From positions 5,828,001-5,892,000 of the forward strand of contig NC_057791.1 of assembly GCF_014905175.1 (NCBI RefSeq): 64,000 nucleotides of DNA, in the 5' to 3' direction. The notes under the pieces are model-generated. The model searched no databases and had not been told where the DNA came from. It was given only the letters and a program-made list of their open reading frames with translations. This DNA is from Aphidius gifuensis (Eukaryota; Arthropoda; Insecta; Hymenoptera; Braconidae). The position numbers were made by a program, and so were the translations under genes. This document shows, one piece after another, positions 47,931 to 58,465 of this stretch (positions within the stretch are counted from its first letter, which is position 1; every line of letters starts with the position of its first letter).

Positions 47931-49195
47931 TTAATAATTAAATTTTGGCATTTGCACAAATTTTTCAATTAAATAATCACGTACTGTTGTTGGTGATATT
48001 TTGCATAATGTAAAATAAATCCAGTATCTCCAGGGTTCACATCTAAAAAATAAAAATATTCAATGAATTATAAAAAATAATTTTGAATAAATGAATAAAT
48101 AAATTCTTACATGTAAATAGCATTTGGATTTTTGTCCAACAATAAATCATTAAAACTATCATAGATTTCTGGTTGTTGTATTTTTTTAAGTGAATTATCT
48201 TGAGCAAATGATGTCAAATAACTGGCATACAACTTAAAATAACCTTGATAAAATTTTTTAGCTTCTTGTTGCATTGATGAATCCATAACATCAAAATGAT
48301 TTTGTTGTCGAAATAAAATATTACTTGAGTCAATAAATGAACCTGGTACAAAATTAACAACAGTTATATTTGATTTTTTTAATTCAACTCTGAGTGATGT
48401 TGACCAGGCTGATAATGCTGCTTTTGTTGCACTATACATTGCAACACCAGGAAGTGCCTCAATTGCACAATGGCTTGTGACAATAATAAGACGACTTTTG
48501 TGTTGCCTGAGGATTGGAATCATTGACTTTGTCAATCTTGCTGTTCCCAAGAGATTAACTTGAAGTTGATTGTATATTTGTTCGTCAGTTTGCCACTCAA
48601 ATTCACCAAATATCATCATCCCAGCATTGTTGACAAATCCCCGAAGACCTTCAACGAAAACCAATTAAAACAGTGACAACAATTGTCAGGGTAATAAATA
48701 TACTTACGATATTTTTGTGACTCAAGAAGTTTGTGTATAGACTTGGTAAATGATTCAATACTTTCCAAATTAGTCAATTCAATTTCAATCGTTTCAATTC
48801 CATGCTTAACAAGTTCTTGGGCACCACGACTTGCTGTTGAATGAACACCAGCAATAACATGAAGACCAAGATTATTTTTACAATGCAATGCAATACTGTA
48901 TCCCAAACCAGAATCACAGCCAGTTATTGCAATTGCATCTTCTTTTTTTATTTCATCATAAGTTTGTACATTATAAAATGAACAACCTGATGCTAAAAAT
49001 AAAGTAATAATTAAATTATTTATCAATTCAAAATAAACATAATAAAAGCTTCAACTTACCAAGGCTGATGATTAATAATCCAAGTGATAAAGAAATAATT
49101 CCAAGTAAATAAAAAAATATATAAAAAAATAAAAAAACACCAATATAAAATTTATTTTTTTTCAAATAGCTTTGTAATATTGTTTTCGATTTCAT
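47931..49195 (-). CDS. Short-chain dehydrogenase/reductase, membrane-anchored (SDR9C/retinol dehydrogenase-like), 354 residues
   Basis: Exons 49195-49060, 48986-48708, 48648-48111 and 48042-47931 total 1065 nt. An N-terminal hydrophobic segment (YIGVFLFFYIFFYLLGIISL) anchors the enzyme. The Rossmann motif TGCDSGLG (TGxxxGxG), the NNAG motif (GFVNNAGMM), the catalytic Ser in IVTSHCAIEALPG and YSATK (Y-x-x-x-K) are all present, followed by the SDR9C-like C-terminus EPWRYWIYFTLCKISPTTVR. The family oxidises or reduces retinoids, steroids or 3-hydroxybutyrate with NAD(P); the substrate here is unknown. Two acceptors 6 nt apart at exon 2 may add two residues. A copy of the last exon lies at 28456-28578. 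Confidence 0.9.
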
Positions 49196-49862
49196 TGTGT
49201 CTGGTTAAGGTGGTCAGAACCGAGTGAAGAATTTAAATTTTAAACTAGTCGAACCAGCCGAAACCGGATTATATATTTTGTCTCTCTCTTCCCCCTCTTT
49301 TTTTATTGTGATAAGGATGAAAGATAATATACCAGCTGAGATTACACACAGCTTCGAGGCATATGTATATTTTTATAATTTTTTTTTACTATTAAAATGC
49401 TTACAACAGCAACAATTTTTTAAATTAATATTAAAATTTTATTTTCAATAGTATACAAGTGATATAATTGTTAAACAATAATAAAAAAAAATCCACATCA
49501 TCAAAGATTTAATGATAAATTGGAAGAAGAATAATGATCCCTATGGTGCAGATAAAAATCCACTGATTTTATCTCTTAGAAGACTAGAGTCTAGACTATT
49601 TTTTGACGAAAAAAAAAAATTCCAAAAAAGTTACAATAGGAAAATTAAATAAATTAATAAAGTTAAATTATTTTTAACGAATTTACTATGAAAAGAAAAA
49701 CTTAAATAATACAATTACAATAAAATTCTTTGATAATAATTATTTTAAATTTATCAAGATTACAATATGAAAAAAAAAAAAAAAAAAACAAATTATTTTC
49801 TATTACTGAGAATTATGACACATAAAAAATAATAATAAATTTAAATTAACAAAAAATATCAC
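49196..49862. other. Intergenic with duplicated segment
   Basis: Positions 49625-49770 are the same sequence as 42435-42539 joined directly to 44230-44290, that is, the hAT-like element's target without the insertion. Otherwise A/T-rich spacer with no gene. Confidence 0.7.
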
Positions 49863-50973
49863 CTAAATTACATTGTCCTTTTCAATATTAATATTTGGAT
49901 TTGCAAGAAGATTAAATGATGGATCATTATCAGTATTCATTCTACCAAGCCATGAAAATAATATAATAATAAAAACAAAAAATAAAACACCAACCATTCC
50001 CATTAATGCATATCTTTTATAAATTGAACCTGGATTTGAACGTCTTCTAGCTGGTGGTCGTGTTATTAATTTCCACCATCTTAAAAACCATTCAATTGCT
50101 GATTTACGTTGATATTTATTTTCATCATGATCAAATAACATGTCTTTTGGTTCATCATATGCTTCAAATACTTTTCTATCCATTGAACTTGAACCTTCAA
50201 TATTAACAATTGAATATGGTGGTCCTTGTTTTTGTATATTATTATTATGTATATTATTTTGATTAATTGAATTAACATTGCTGCTTGTTCTTGCTGTTGC
50301 AATTGATGTTGATGATGATATTGATGGTACATGATTTTGATAGACTAGTGGTTCAATTGATGTATTGTGATTATTTATTATTTTTTGATCATTATCAATG
50401 CTCAACTGTAAATAATAAATTAAATTAACAAAACAATCATCATATAAAACAATAAAACAATCATATTTTTATATTTAAATTACCAGTGGCAAACCAAGAC
50501 CAGCTCTTGCCCAATTAACACTGCATAATTTTTCTTTTAATACATCAGCAACTGGTGATACTAAATTTGCTCCTGGAAATATACAATATTGACAACTTGG
50601 ACATGTATAACCAGCTGGTGCTGTTGTTGATGGTAAATTTCTAGCATATGTATCTAAACATGACCAGTGAAATACATGATAACATGTTAATCTAATACAA
50701 TCAGAATTTTTTAAATTTATATTGCATATTGTACATATTGGATTACAATCACTGTCTTTTAACCATTGAAGATATGATTGAACAACACACTGTAATGTCA
50801 AAACAAAAAAATATATTAAATTAATTGTTTATATTAATTATTTGACATGTTATTGACAGTTTGACACATACCTTTGGATGATTTGTCACCATACAGTGTT
50901 CACAAACATTAACTCTGTGCTCAAAACAAAATTGATTTGTAACTTTTCTCTTTGGACATTTACAAAGACCCAT
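49863..50973 (-). CDS. ZFPL1: ZFPL1, Golgi zinc-finger protein-like 1, 316 residues
   Basis: Exons 50973-50872, 50789-50484 and 50405-49863 total 951 nt. The N-terminal B-box-like finger (MGLCKCPKRKVTNQFCFEHR, CEHCMVTNHPKC) is followed by a RING-like finger (CTICNINL, CYHVFHWSCLDTYA, YTCPSCQ). The conserved motif WARAGLGLPL closes the first half. Near the C-terminus a single membrane helix (ALMGMVGVLFFVFIIILFSW) leaves a short tail. This order is characteristic of ZFPL1, an integral cis-Golgi protein that binds GM130 in mammals. Length is as in other animals. The start is 309 bp from that of GSKIP on the other strand, suggesting a shared bidirectional promoter. Confidence 0.95.
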
Positions 50974-51281
50974 TTTAATTTATTTTTTTAATAAATAACT
51001 TCACAATTTTATTGATTATTACTTATATTTAATAACAATTTATTCGCTTGTCAAATTATTCATTTGATTATGGGTGTAATATTTTTTTATTATTGGCTAT
51101 AACCACCATATTGGCCACGTCGTCTTTTAACAATTGTTTCTGTCGATAATGCAGAACAAAAACACACATTATTTATATTTTTTTTACGTCATAATTTATT
51201 TTTACAGTCATCTAAACTTGTATCAAGTACCCAGGTGGTTTTAATTAGTTAAATTAATTAAGTTTACCTGGACACTGTAAT
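50974..51281. promoter_or_regulatory. Divergent spacer between ZFPL1 and GSKIP
   Basis: 308 bp between two head-to-head ATGs, no TATA box obvious. A shared promoter is inferred from spacing only. Confidence 0.4.
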
Positions 51282-51638
51282 ATGACAGACAATGAGCAAG
51301 TTTTGGATGCTGAACAGTGGAAAGTTGAAGCCCAAGCTATAATTGAAGATGTCAAACATCATCTTCGAGACATTCAAGTATCAGATAAATTGAAGAGCAC
51401 CAACACTGGAATATTTTTAAATTTGACAACTGGAGAAGGATCGAAATATTGTGTACAAGTCACAAAAATGGGCTTTAAAATTGTTGGAATGAATTATGAC
51501 AGCTTGGAAAAAATAAACGACAATTTTAATTTCGAAACAATGAGCAGTCTTTTAGACTCAATGAGTCCTAAATATCGTCAATCATTTGGCAATAGTCTTA
51601 TAGAAAAACTCAACAAAATTAATAACAATGATTTGTAA
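51282..51638 (+). CDS. GSKIP: GSKIP-like, GSK3-beta-interacting protein, 118 residues
   Basis: A single exon in a GSKIP/DUF727 fold: EAQAIIEDVKHHLRDIQVSD then IFLNLTTGEGSKYCVQVTKM and GFKIVGMNYD, and a C-terminal YESL-like region (YDSLEKINDNFNFETMSSLL). The vertebrate protein is about 139 residues; this one lacks part of the N-terminal extension. Mammalian GSKIP binds GSK3-beta through a C-terminal helix and, by its N-terminal region, PKA RII. Here the GSK3-binding-type helix (SPKYRQSFGNSLIEKLNKI) is present. Ubiquitous single-copy gene in animals. Confidence 0.9.
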   Translation: MTDNEQVLDAEQWKVEAQAIIEDVKHHLRDIQVSDKLKSTNTGIFLNLTTGEGSKYCVQVTKMGFKIVGMNYDSLEKINDNFNFETMSSLLDSMSPKYRQSFGNSLIEKLNKINNNDL

Positions 51639-52179
51639 TAACATAATTTGTATAATAATAAATAAAAATAATAATTATGATTAAAAACATAAATTGTCTT
51701 CTTGATATGATTTAAAAATGGCGGGTTAAAAGAATAAAACAAAATGGCTAAATTAGAAATAGAAATAAAACTTAGAGACATCTAGATGACAATAAAGATA
51801 AATTTTCTCTGGAGAAATACTCTCGCTTTTCTCCAGAAATTTAACTTGTTCATGCACAAAACGAATGAGAGAGAAAAAAAAAAAAAAATTGCTTCAGACT
51901 ATCTAACCTAAACATGTATTCCTAATTTAGCCGAAAATCCCAACAATAATTAAGTAAAATAATTGATAGCATATAAATAAACAATTAAAAATAAATGTAA
52001 GTATATTCAAAATATATAAAAAAAAACAGTGTGATAAATAAAAATTGTCAATTTACATTTATAATTTATTAAGACATGTTGAACAAACAAAAAAATTATT
52101 ACCTCAATACAGCATAATATAATGATTATATAAATAACATAATAATATAATAGTTTTTTTTTTTTTTTCAGTTAATAAA
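51639..52179. other. Intergenic, no gene seen
   Basis: 3' flank of GSKIP and 5' region of the FASTK/RAP gene. A short self-complementary CTCTGGAGAAATACTCTCGC / TTTCTCCAGAAA stretch lies at 51808-51840. Confidence 0.5.
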
Positions 52180-54046
52180 ATGTTGAAATTAGTTGGTACC
52201 CTAAGAAATGGGTCAAGATATTCACCAGTGTCATCAAATTGGTGTTTGTCAAATCATCAAGCTATTGGAGCATTGTCAACAACTACATCACTACAAAAAG
52301 TAAGTTGTCATAATTAAAAAAAAATCCAATCAAATGATTAAACAATTTTTTATTTCTAATAAATAAATTAAAGCATTATTTTAATATTATTTTTTTTTAT
52401 ATATAAATCAAGATTGTTTTACAGGAGTATGCAGAATCTAAAAATTCAATGACAAATCGTGTTTTTAAGTCACTTAAAGATGATCAAAAATCAGAAAGTG
52501 ATGATGTGATAAACACAACAGAAACAATACTTAAAGATAAAAAAAATGAAAAACAAAAAATAACAAAAGCTAAAAAAATAATTCCTAGTGCAAATATAAT
52601 GTCATTTGGTGTTGGTGATTTAAATGAGTCATTTGCTGATGTCAAGGGTATATCACTAGTTGAATCAGTTAAATTAATGTCAAGTCTTGCTACAAGACAA
52701 AGAAGAGTTAAACCATTATTAAAAACACTTGCTGATAATATTAATAATACTAAAAGTGAACTTGGTATTAAAAATATTGCTGATATATTGTATTCAATGG
52801 CAAAATTAAATTTTCGTAATGAATTATTATTGAAAAAATTATCAATTGATTTACAAAAAGCCATTGAGAGTGTTGATCAGAGTCCAATTGTCGGTTCAAT
52901 ATTAACATCATTAGGTATGTTAAAATATAGAAATGATCAACTAATGGATGAACTCTGCAAATGGTGTATTAAAAACAAAAAAATTATAAGAACACAGGAT
53001 CTTTGTGCAATGGTTTTAACACTTGCAACAATTGGCTATGTTCCTGTTGATTCTGATATTTTTTTTACGGTAAATTAATAAATTAAAATTCATATCTAAT
53101 TTTTTATTACATTGTTTATATTTGTTTTTTATAGGAAGTGTTGGGTAATTTAAAAGAAACTGACATGACTAAATCATCAGAATGGCTTGATGTTGTTTGG
53201 TCATTAACTATTTTAAATCGAGTAACATCAGAAAAAATTTCATCAGTACTTGATGAAAACTTTCACATAAAATTAGCTGGTATTTAAAAATTTTATTTTA
53301 AATTAATTTATAATTAATTTGCACAGAAATAATAATGTTTATTTTTTTGTTTCAACAGATCCAACTAATATACCACTTGCTAAAAAACATAAATTACTAA
53401 ATATCAATGCATATGCAAAATCATTACTTGACAATTACAAAGGTCCATTAATTCAATCAAATTCACCTGTATTTGATGCACCACTTGTTAGAACAAAAGA
53501 TAAACAAGTTTTTGTCAAGTCAATAACAGATGCATTGGCTAATTTATTTCCATCAAGAGATCATTTTCGATTAAATGTCGATGGAGGAACTGGTTTTCTT
53601 ACTGGTAATTTAAATTTGCTAAATTAATTTATCTTGATTAATTATTTTATAAAAATTTATAATTTTGCTTTATTGTTTTTTCATCAATAGATATAGAATT
53701 TTATCTTGATAAAAAAGGAACACCATTGATTATTGATAATATCAACAATGACACAACAGTGCTGAGGTGAGTTTCATTATAAAATAAACTAATAATTAAG
53801 TCATTTAATTAATTTTTACTCTTTTTTGTTTGTTCAATTAACAGGATAGCAATATTAGCAAATTATTATCATGATTATTGTTTGGGTAAAAATAGTTTAC
53901 TCGGTTCTGTATTACTTCATCAACGGTTACTCGAAGCAAATGGATATAAAATTATTAATATATCACATTCAGATTTACATACTGATGATAAATTATTAAC
54001 ACGTATTACGTATATCAGTAATCGTTTAAAAACAATTGTTAAATAG
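52180..54046 (+). CDS. FAST-kinase family RAP-domain protein (FASTKD4-like), 477 residues
   Basis: Six exons (52180-52299, 52425-53069, 53135-53279, 53359-53604, 53691-53766, 53845-54046) total 1434 nt. The N-terminus (MLKLVGTLRNGSRYSPVSS) is basic and Ser-rich as in mitochondrial presequences. The FAST repeats follow (VKLMSSLATRQRRVKPLLKT, IADILYSMAKLNFRNELLLK, LTSLGMLKYRNDQLMDELCK). The C-terminal exons encode a RAP domain (IEFYLDKKGTPLIIDN, LHQRLLEANGYKIINISHSD). FASTK proteins act in mitochondrial RNA processing and stability. Short length and the single-block FAST region suggest the FASTKD4/TBRG4 branch, but the exact orthologue is uncertain. Confidence 0.85.
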
Positions 54047-54207
54047 CCAAGTGATAGTAAAATATTCACTTAAAAGAAAGAAAAAAAAAAAAAAGCAAAA
54101 ATAAAAAAAAAAAAATAATAAAAAATTGTTTTAATTTAATAAAAAATAAAAATATTTCATCAAAAATCAATATTTAATTTTTTAAATTTATTGATTTATG
54201 CAAATAA

Positions 54208-54937
54208 TTAAATATCAACAATTACAAATACTTCAAAATTATCAGAAGCTGGTGGTTCAATTATTTTCATTGCTGAATATGTTATAGCTTTTATTTCAGT
54301 TCCTTGTTGATGTTTATCAAGTGAAAATTCTTCACCAAATGCTGTTGCTTTTATACGATAATTTGTCTTGTCAAATTCTGTTATTTTAATTTTCTAAAAA
54401 ATAGAAAAAAGAAACAATAATTATTCAAATGTTAAATATTTCTTAAATGACAATTATTTGATCTTACTTTTGCAATTAAAAATGGTTCAGCACTAAACAT
54501 AAATAATAATTCATCTAGATAATTATACAATAGACTGTCTAAATCATGTCCTTCTGATTCAATATCATATTTTTGTAATATTTCAACATCATCTATTGGA
54601 CTCATGTAATTGAACATTGCAATTGCACATTGTTCAAATGCTTCTTCAAGTGATCCACCCCATGAATGCAATCTTTAACATAAAAATTATTATTTTTCTA
54701 TTAAATTTAATCAATTTTATACTTATTAAATAATCATTTTATTTAACTATTTTACTCACTGAATATCTGCAGGATGATCCAGATCTAAAAAAGCAAAACA
54801 ATGTTTAAAAAAAGAATCTATATTTTTGTAAACCAATACATGGCATTTAATTTTATTAGTAGCTAATTTATTGATGACTCACACTCGTATTTAACTGTAG
54901 GAATTATGTAATCATCATCAGTAAATTCATCATCCAT
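54208..54937 (-). CDS. Archease, tRNA-ligase cofactor, 156 residues
   Basis: Exons 54937-54883, 54784-54760, 54672-54468 and 54393-54208 total 471 nt. The conserved start YLDHPADIQLHSWGGSLEEA, the middle FNYMSPIDDVE and ESEGHDLDSLLYNYLDELLF, and the end GTEIKAITYSAMKI with a terminal FVIVDI define archease (ZBTB8OS in vertebrates). It supports multiple turnover of the RtcB tRNA ligase. The Asp residues of DHPAD and the terminal Asp are those that bind metal in archaeal structures. The neighbour on its 3' side is the FASTK/RAP gene, tail-to-tail at 162 bp. Confidence 0.95.
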
Positions 54938-55357
54938 TTTTTGTTAATAATTATTTATTAAATTGTTTAAATTATAATGTTGTTTTGATTTTTTTAAATA
55001 ACGTTTATAACCTCAAATTATTGTTTTAAAGTTTTCTACGTTACCAAGTGACAAGTACTGAAAAAAAAAAAAATAATATTGTCAATTGCGTGTGTGTGTT
55101 TTTTAATAAATGACAACTGTCAAAATTGACAAATCAAATAATTAGTGTACTTTGTAATTTGTATAAATTGACCAACAAATATCAAAGATATTTCAGTTAT
55201 TCTTAAAAACTTTTTAAAATTTCGAATCATGAAGTATTTGTGTATTATTAATAGTGAAAATAAAGTTAACAACTAATTACGTCATTAAATACGACTTAAA
55301 AAAATCTGAAAACAACAACAATAATAAATAATAGTTATTAAAAAAAAAATAATAACA
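54938..55357. other. Divergent spacer between archease and TMEM179-like gene
   Basis: No coding. A possible bidirectional promoter region; nothing more specific is seen. Confidence 0.4.
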
Positions 55358-56081
55358 ATGGCGTTAATAAATGTCTTATTAATTAGTCAAGTTGCAAGCT
55401 ATGTTGTTGCTTTGATTTTATCATTTTGCATTGTCACTTCATCAAAAGGAATTTAGGTAAAATAACATTATTATTTAGGTAAAAAATGATTAAATTAAAA
55501 TAATTAAAACTAAATTTATATTTTTCAGAGGCAATTGTTTGTTGTTTTCAACTGGTATATGGCAAGAAACTGATGGACAATTTGTTGTTAATTGGTCATC
55601 AAAATTATACTGTAATTATGTGTTAATTATTGGTATCATATTGATGATAACGTCATCAGTACAAATATATAAATTATCAATGTTAATGTATCGTGGTGAA
55701 GATAGTTCATTTTTATCAGCATTTATTGACGTTGTATCAACAATATTTTTAACAGTTTCAGCACTTATTGCAGCAATAATAGTAACACTTGGTTTTATGA
55801 CATGGTGTAATTGTATGATAAAACGTTTTCCATCATGTGAAATTGCTGCTGGTAATGATATTGATAAAGCTGATAATATTGATACAAATGGTTTTCATAT
55901 TGAATTTGGTGTTGCACAATTTGGTACATGGAGTAGTTTATCAATTTGGGTTGGTTTATCTGTATTTGCTGTATTAAAATTATTAAAATATCATCAAATT
56001 GAAAATATGAAAGTATCAATGTACAGAGAACGACAAAGACTTGTTGATGATGCTGGTTATAGTCAGGATATAAATTCATAA
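55358..56081 (+). CDS. TMEM179-like four-span membrane protein, one-base frame conflict at the exon junction
   Basis: Exon 1 (55358-55456) encodes MALINVLLISQVASYVVALI and exon 2 (55529-56081) begins RGNCLLFSTGIWQE and holds three more membrane segments, with SSFLSAFIDVVSTIFLT, WCNCMIKRFPSC and VAQFGTWSSLSIWVGL as family-like blocks. The order matches TMEM179, where the junction reads F-R-G-R-C-L-L-F. Here exon 1 ends GGAATTTAG, giving a stop, and the summed length is one over a multiple of three. Removing one base would read GFRGNC. It is either an assembly indel in an A/T run or a real lesion. The rest of the frame is intact. Confidence 0.8.
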
Positions 56082-56450
56082 ATATATATTTTTAAATAAT
56101 AATTTCCTTTTTTTTTTTTTTACAAAACAAGCACAATACCGTATAAAATAAACTCATAAAATCATGTACATATCAAAATAAAAAAATTCAGAAAAACGGC
56201 AATTTATTATTAGAATTGAAAAAAAAACAAACGCAAATAATAAAATTAATTATTGTAAATATATATATAAATAATTAAAATAAGAAAAAATAATTTTCAA
56301 CTAAAAAAAATATTAATTTTGATGAAATGTAAGACTAAAATTAAAATAATATATTTATCATACAATTAAAATAAATTAACAGTTAATTTATTCAAAAAAA
56401 GAAAAACATTATTTATTAAAAGTGTTATAAAAGTATTAAAAAAATAATAA
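56082..56450. other. Convergent 3' spacer
   Basis: A/T-rich, likely 3' UTRs of the two convergent genes. No further feature. Confidence 0.5.
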
Positions 56451-57114
56451 TTAAAGTACTGGTTTACAATCACCAACGGTAATTCTTCGACTACCTGGTG
56501 GACATGAGTCAATTAATGGTGCATCAATTATAATGAATGGTGCAATATCAGTTGTAATACATTCAAGTTGATAAGTTGTTTCATTAACACCAAGTACATT
56601 ATCACCACATGGTCCACCAGTCATTCTTAAATTATGACAAGTACCATTATAAGGTACCATTCCATCATGATGACATGGATTTTTTTGACATTTTGGCGTA
56701 ACATTACCAGCTGGAAGAACAACATATTCACCAACTTTGCATGGTCCTTGCCTGAATGCCTCATGGCATGTATCATTCAATGGAAAATATAAATATGTTG
56801 GACGACAATCACAAACCCATACACTTTTAACACCATCACCTGGATATTGTAGCATATTTTTTGGACATGCTATTGGATTTGATAATGGTATACGATCAGT
56901 ATCCTAGTCAAAAATTAAGTTATTATAATTATCAGCAGTTTTACCGTTTGACTCTTAATCATAATGATAATTTTTTTTTCTTTTAAAGTTTACTTACGAG
57001 CATTTTGTTGCCACTTAAATGAGTTACTTCTTCATCACTTGGAAATATAATATCTTGACAGTATGATTTAATTATTAATAATCCAATGAATAAATTAATT
57101 AATAGAGTATTCAT
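56451..57114 (-). CDS. Secreted Cys-rich DUF4789 protein, 189 residues
   Basis: Exons 57114-56998 and 56903-56451 total 570 nt. It has a signal peptide (MNTLLINLFIGLLIIKSYCQ). The mature protein is built of DUF4789-type units: CDCRPTYLYFPLNDTCHEAF, RQGPCKVGEYVVLP, CHHDGMVPYNGTCHNL, GPCGDNVLGVNETTYQLEC, ending CPPGSRRITVGDCKPVL. At least twelve cysteines suggest a disulfide-stabilised extracellular protein. DUF4789 proteins are common in insects and have no established function. Two or three N-x-T sites are present. Confidence 0.85.
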
Positions 57115-58394
57115 TTTTTTATTTTTAAACAAAAGAATTTTTTATTAGCTTAATTTCAAGTTGAAGATATAATAATGAACTTGTGGCTGTATTTATAAAC
57201 TCTTATGGACCACTTTTGTAGTTTCAAGGAAAACTGGTGTCGAATTAAAAACTTCCAATAATTATTCTATCACGTGATAGACTGTGAATGTTTTTAAAAT
57301 ATCACAATGACTCATGTTATTGTTTATTAATATAAATAACAAAATAACAATGATTTATTCAGTTTTTTTTAACTTTAGATTTATTTTTATTTAATAATAT
57401 TTTTGCATGTTATTTTGTTGTAATTAACTGTTACATTTATTTGACATTGAACTTGAAAAATACTTGTTGGTCATTGCAAGGTATTCTGAATGTTGATCTT
57501 GGATGTAAAATAATTATTGGCTATTAATGATGTTTAATTATTTTTTTAAATTATTACAATTATTTTTTTTTTTATAAGAATTTTATCATTAGGGAAAAAT
57601 AAAATTGTCGGCTGTTAAATAAATAATAATAAAGTAATAATAAATTATGAGGATAATACATTATGCTGTCGTCATGGAGTGTTAAAACTAAATATACTTG
57701 AAATATTTAGAAAGTTTATATAATATTAATAAAAAAACAAAAGCCTTCTATTGCCTTGTATTTTAATTTTTTTTTTCAGTTTGACTGAAGATTGCAATTA
57801 CAAATGACGATTTAAATAATAATTATTTTATTTTTAAACTTTATTATAATATCGTTTCTCTATTTTTCATTTCTTGACTATATTGTTATTAATAATATAA
57901 TAACTTATTATATTGTAACAGGTGATATCAATGAAGTTTTAAACTGTGGATCCATCCTAATCATGGTAGAAGTATTTCTACCATGATCCTAATCAATCCT
58001 TATTATGATTGGTATTATGTTATACATAATCATTATTATAACAGGGCCGTGATTTTAGGCAGTTTTAGATGTCAAAAGTCAAAACCAGTCAAAATAACTT
58101 GGTAAACGTTGGTAAACGTGATATGGTAAAACCACGTTATTTTGTCACTGTTTGTCACGTATGTACATTTACTATTTCATCATGTTCATCATATTGTGAA
58201 ATAGCACATTTGACAGCATATAACACTTGTTGCTTTTCACTATTTCTCACTGATTTTTATTTTTGTCAGTTAATGTTATTATTTCATCATATTGTGCGGC
58301 GACACAAACTTGTTGCTTTTTAGTTGGATCCAATTATTATCCAGTATAATCAAGTGTGAATCTGAATTTGTCACTGTGTCAAATAAAAAAAACA
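57115..58394. other. Intergenic with a 24-bp palindromic insertion
   Basis: Upstream regions of two divergent genes. The palindrome is listed separately. A plus-strand open stretch at 58069-58323 has no similarity and ends in the likely 5' UTR of the next gene, whose first exon ends at 58395 (AACAG|GTAAAT). Confidence 0.4.
57963..57986. repeat. 24-bp palindromic mini-insertion with 8-bp target duplication
   Basis: CATGGTAGAAGT is followed by ATTTCTACCATG, near-perfect arms identical to the termini of the 594-bp element at 2206-2799. Both flanks read ATCCTAAT. Nothing of the element's interior is left. Confidence 0.8.
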
Positions 58395-58465
58395 GGTAAA
58401 TAAAAAATTTAACTTGACAGATTTTTTTATTAAAAAATTAATAAACTAATATTATTTGTCAGGCT

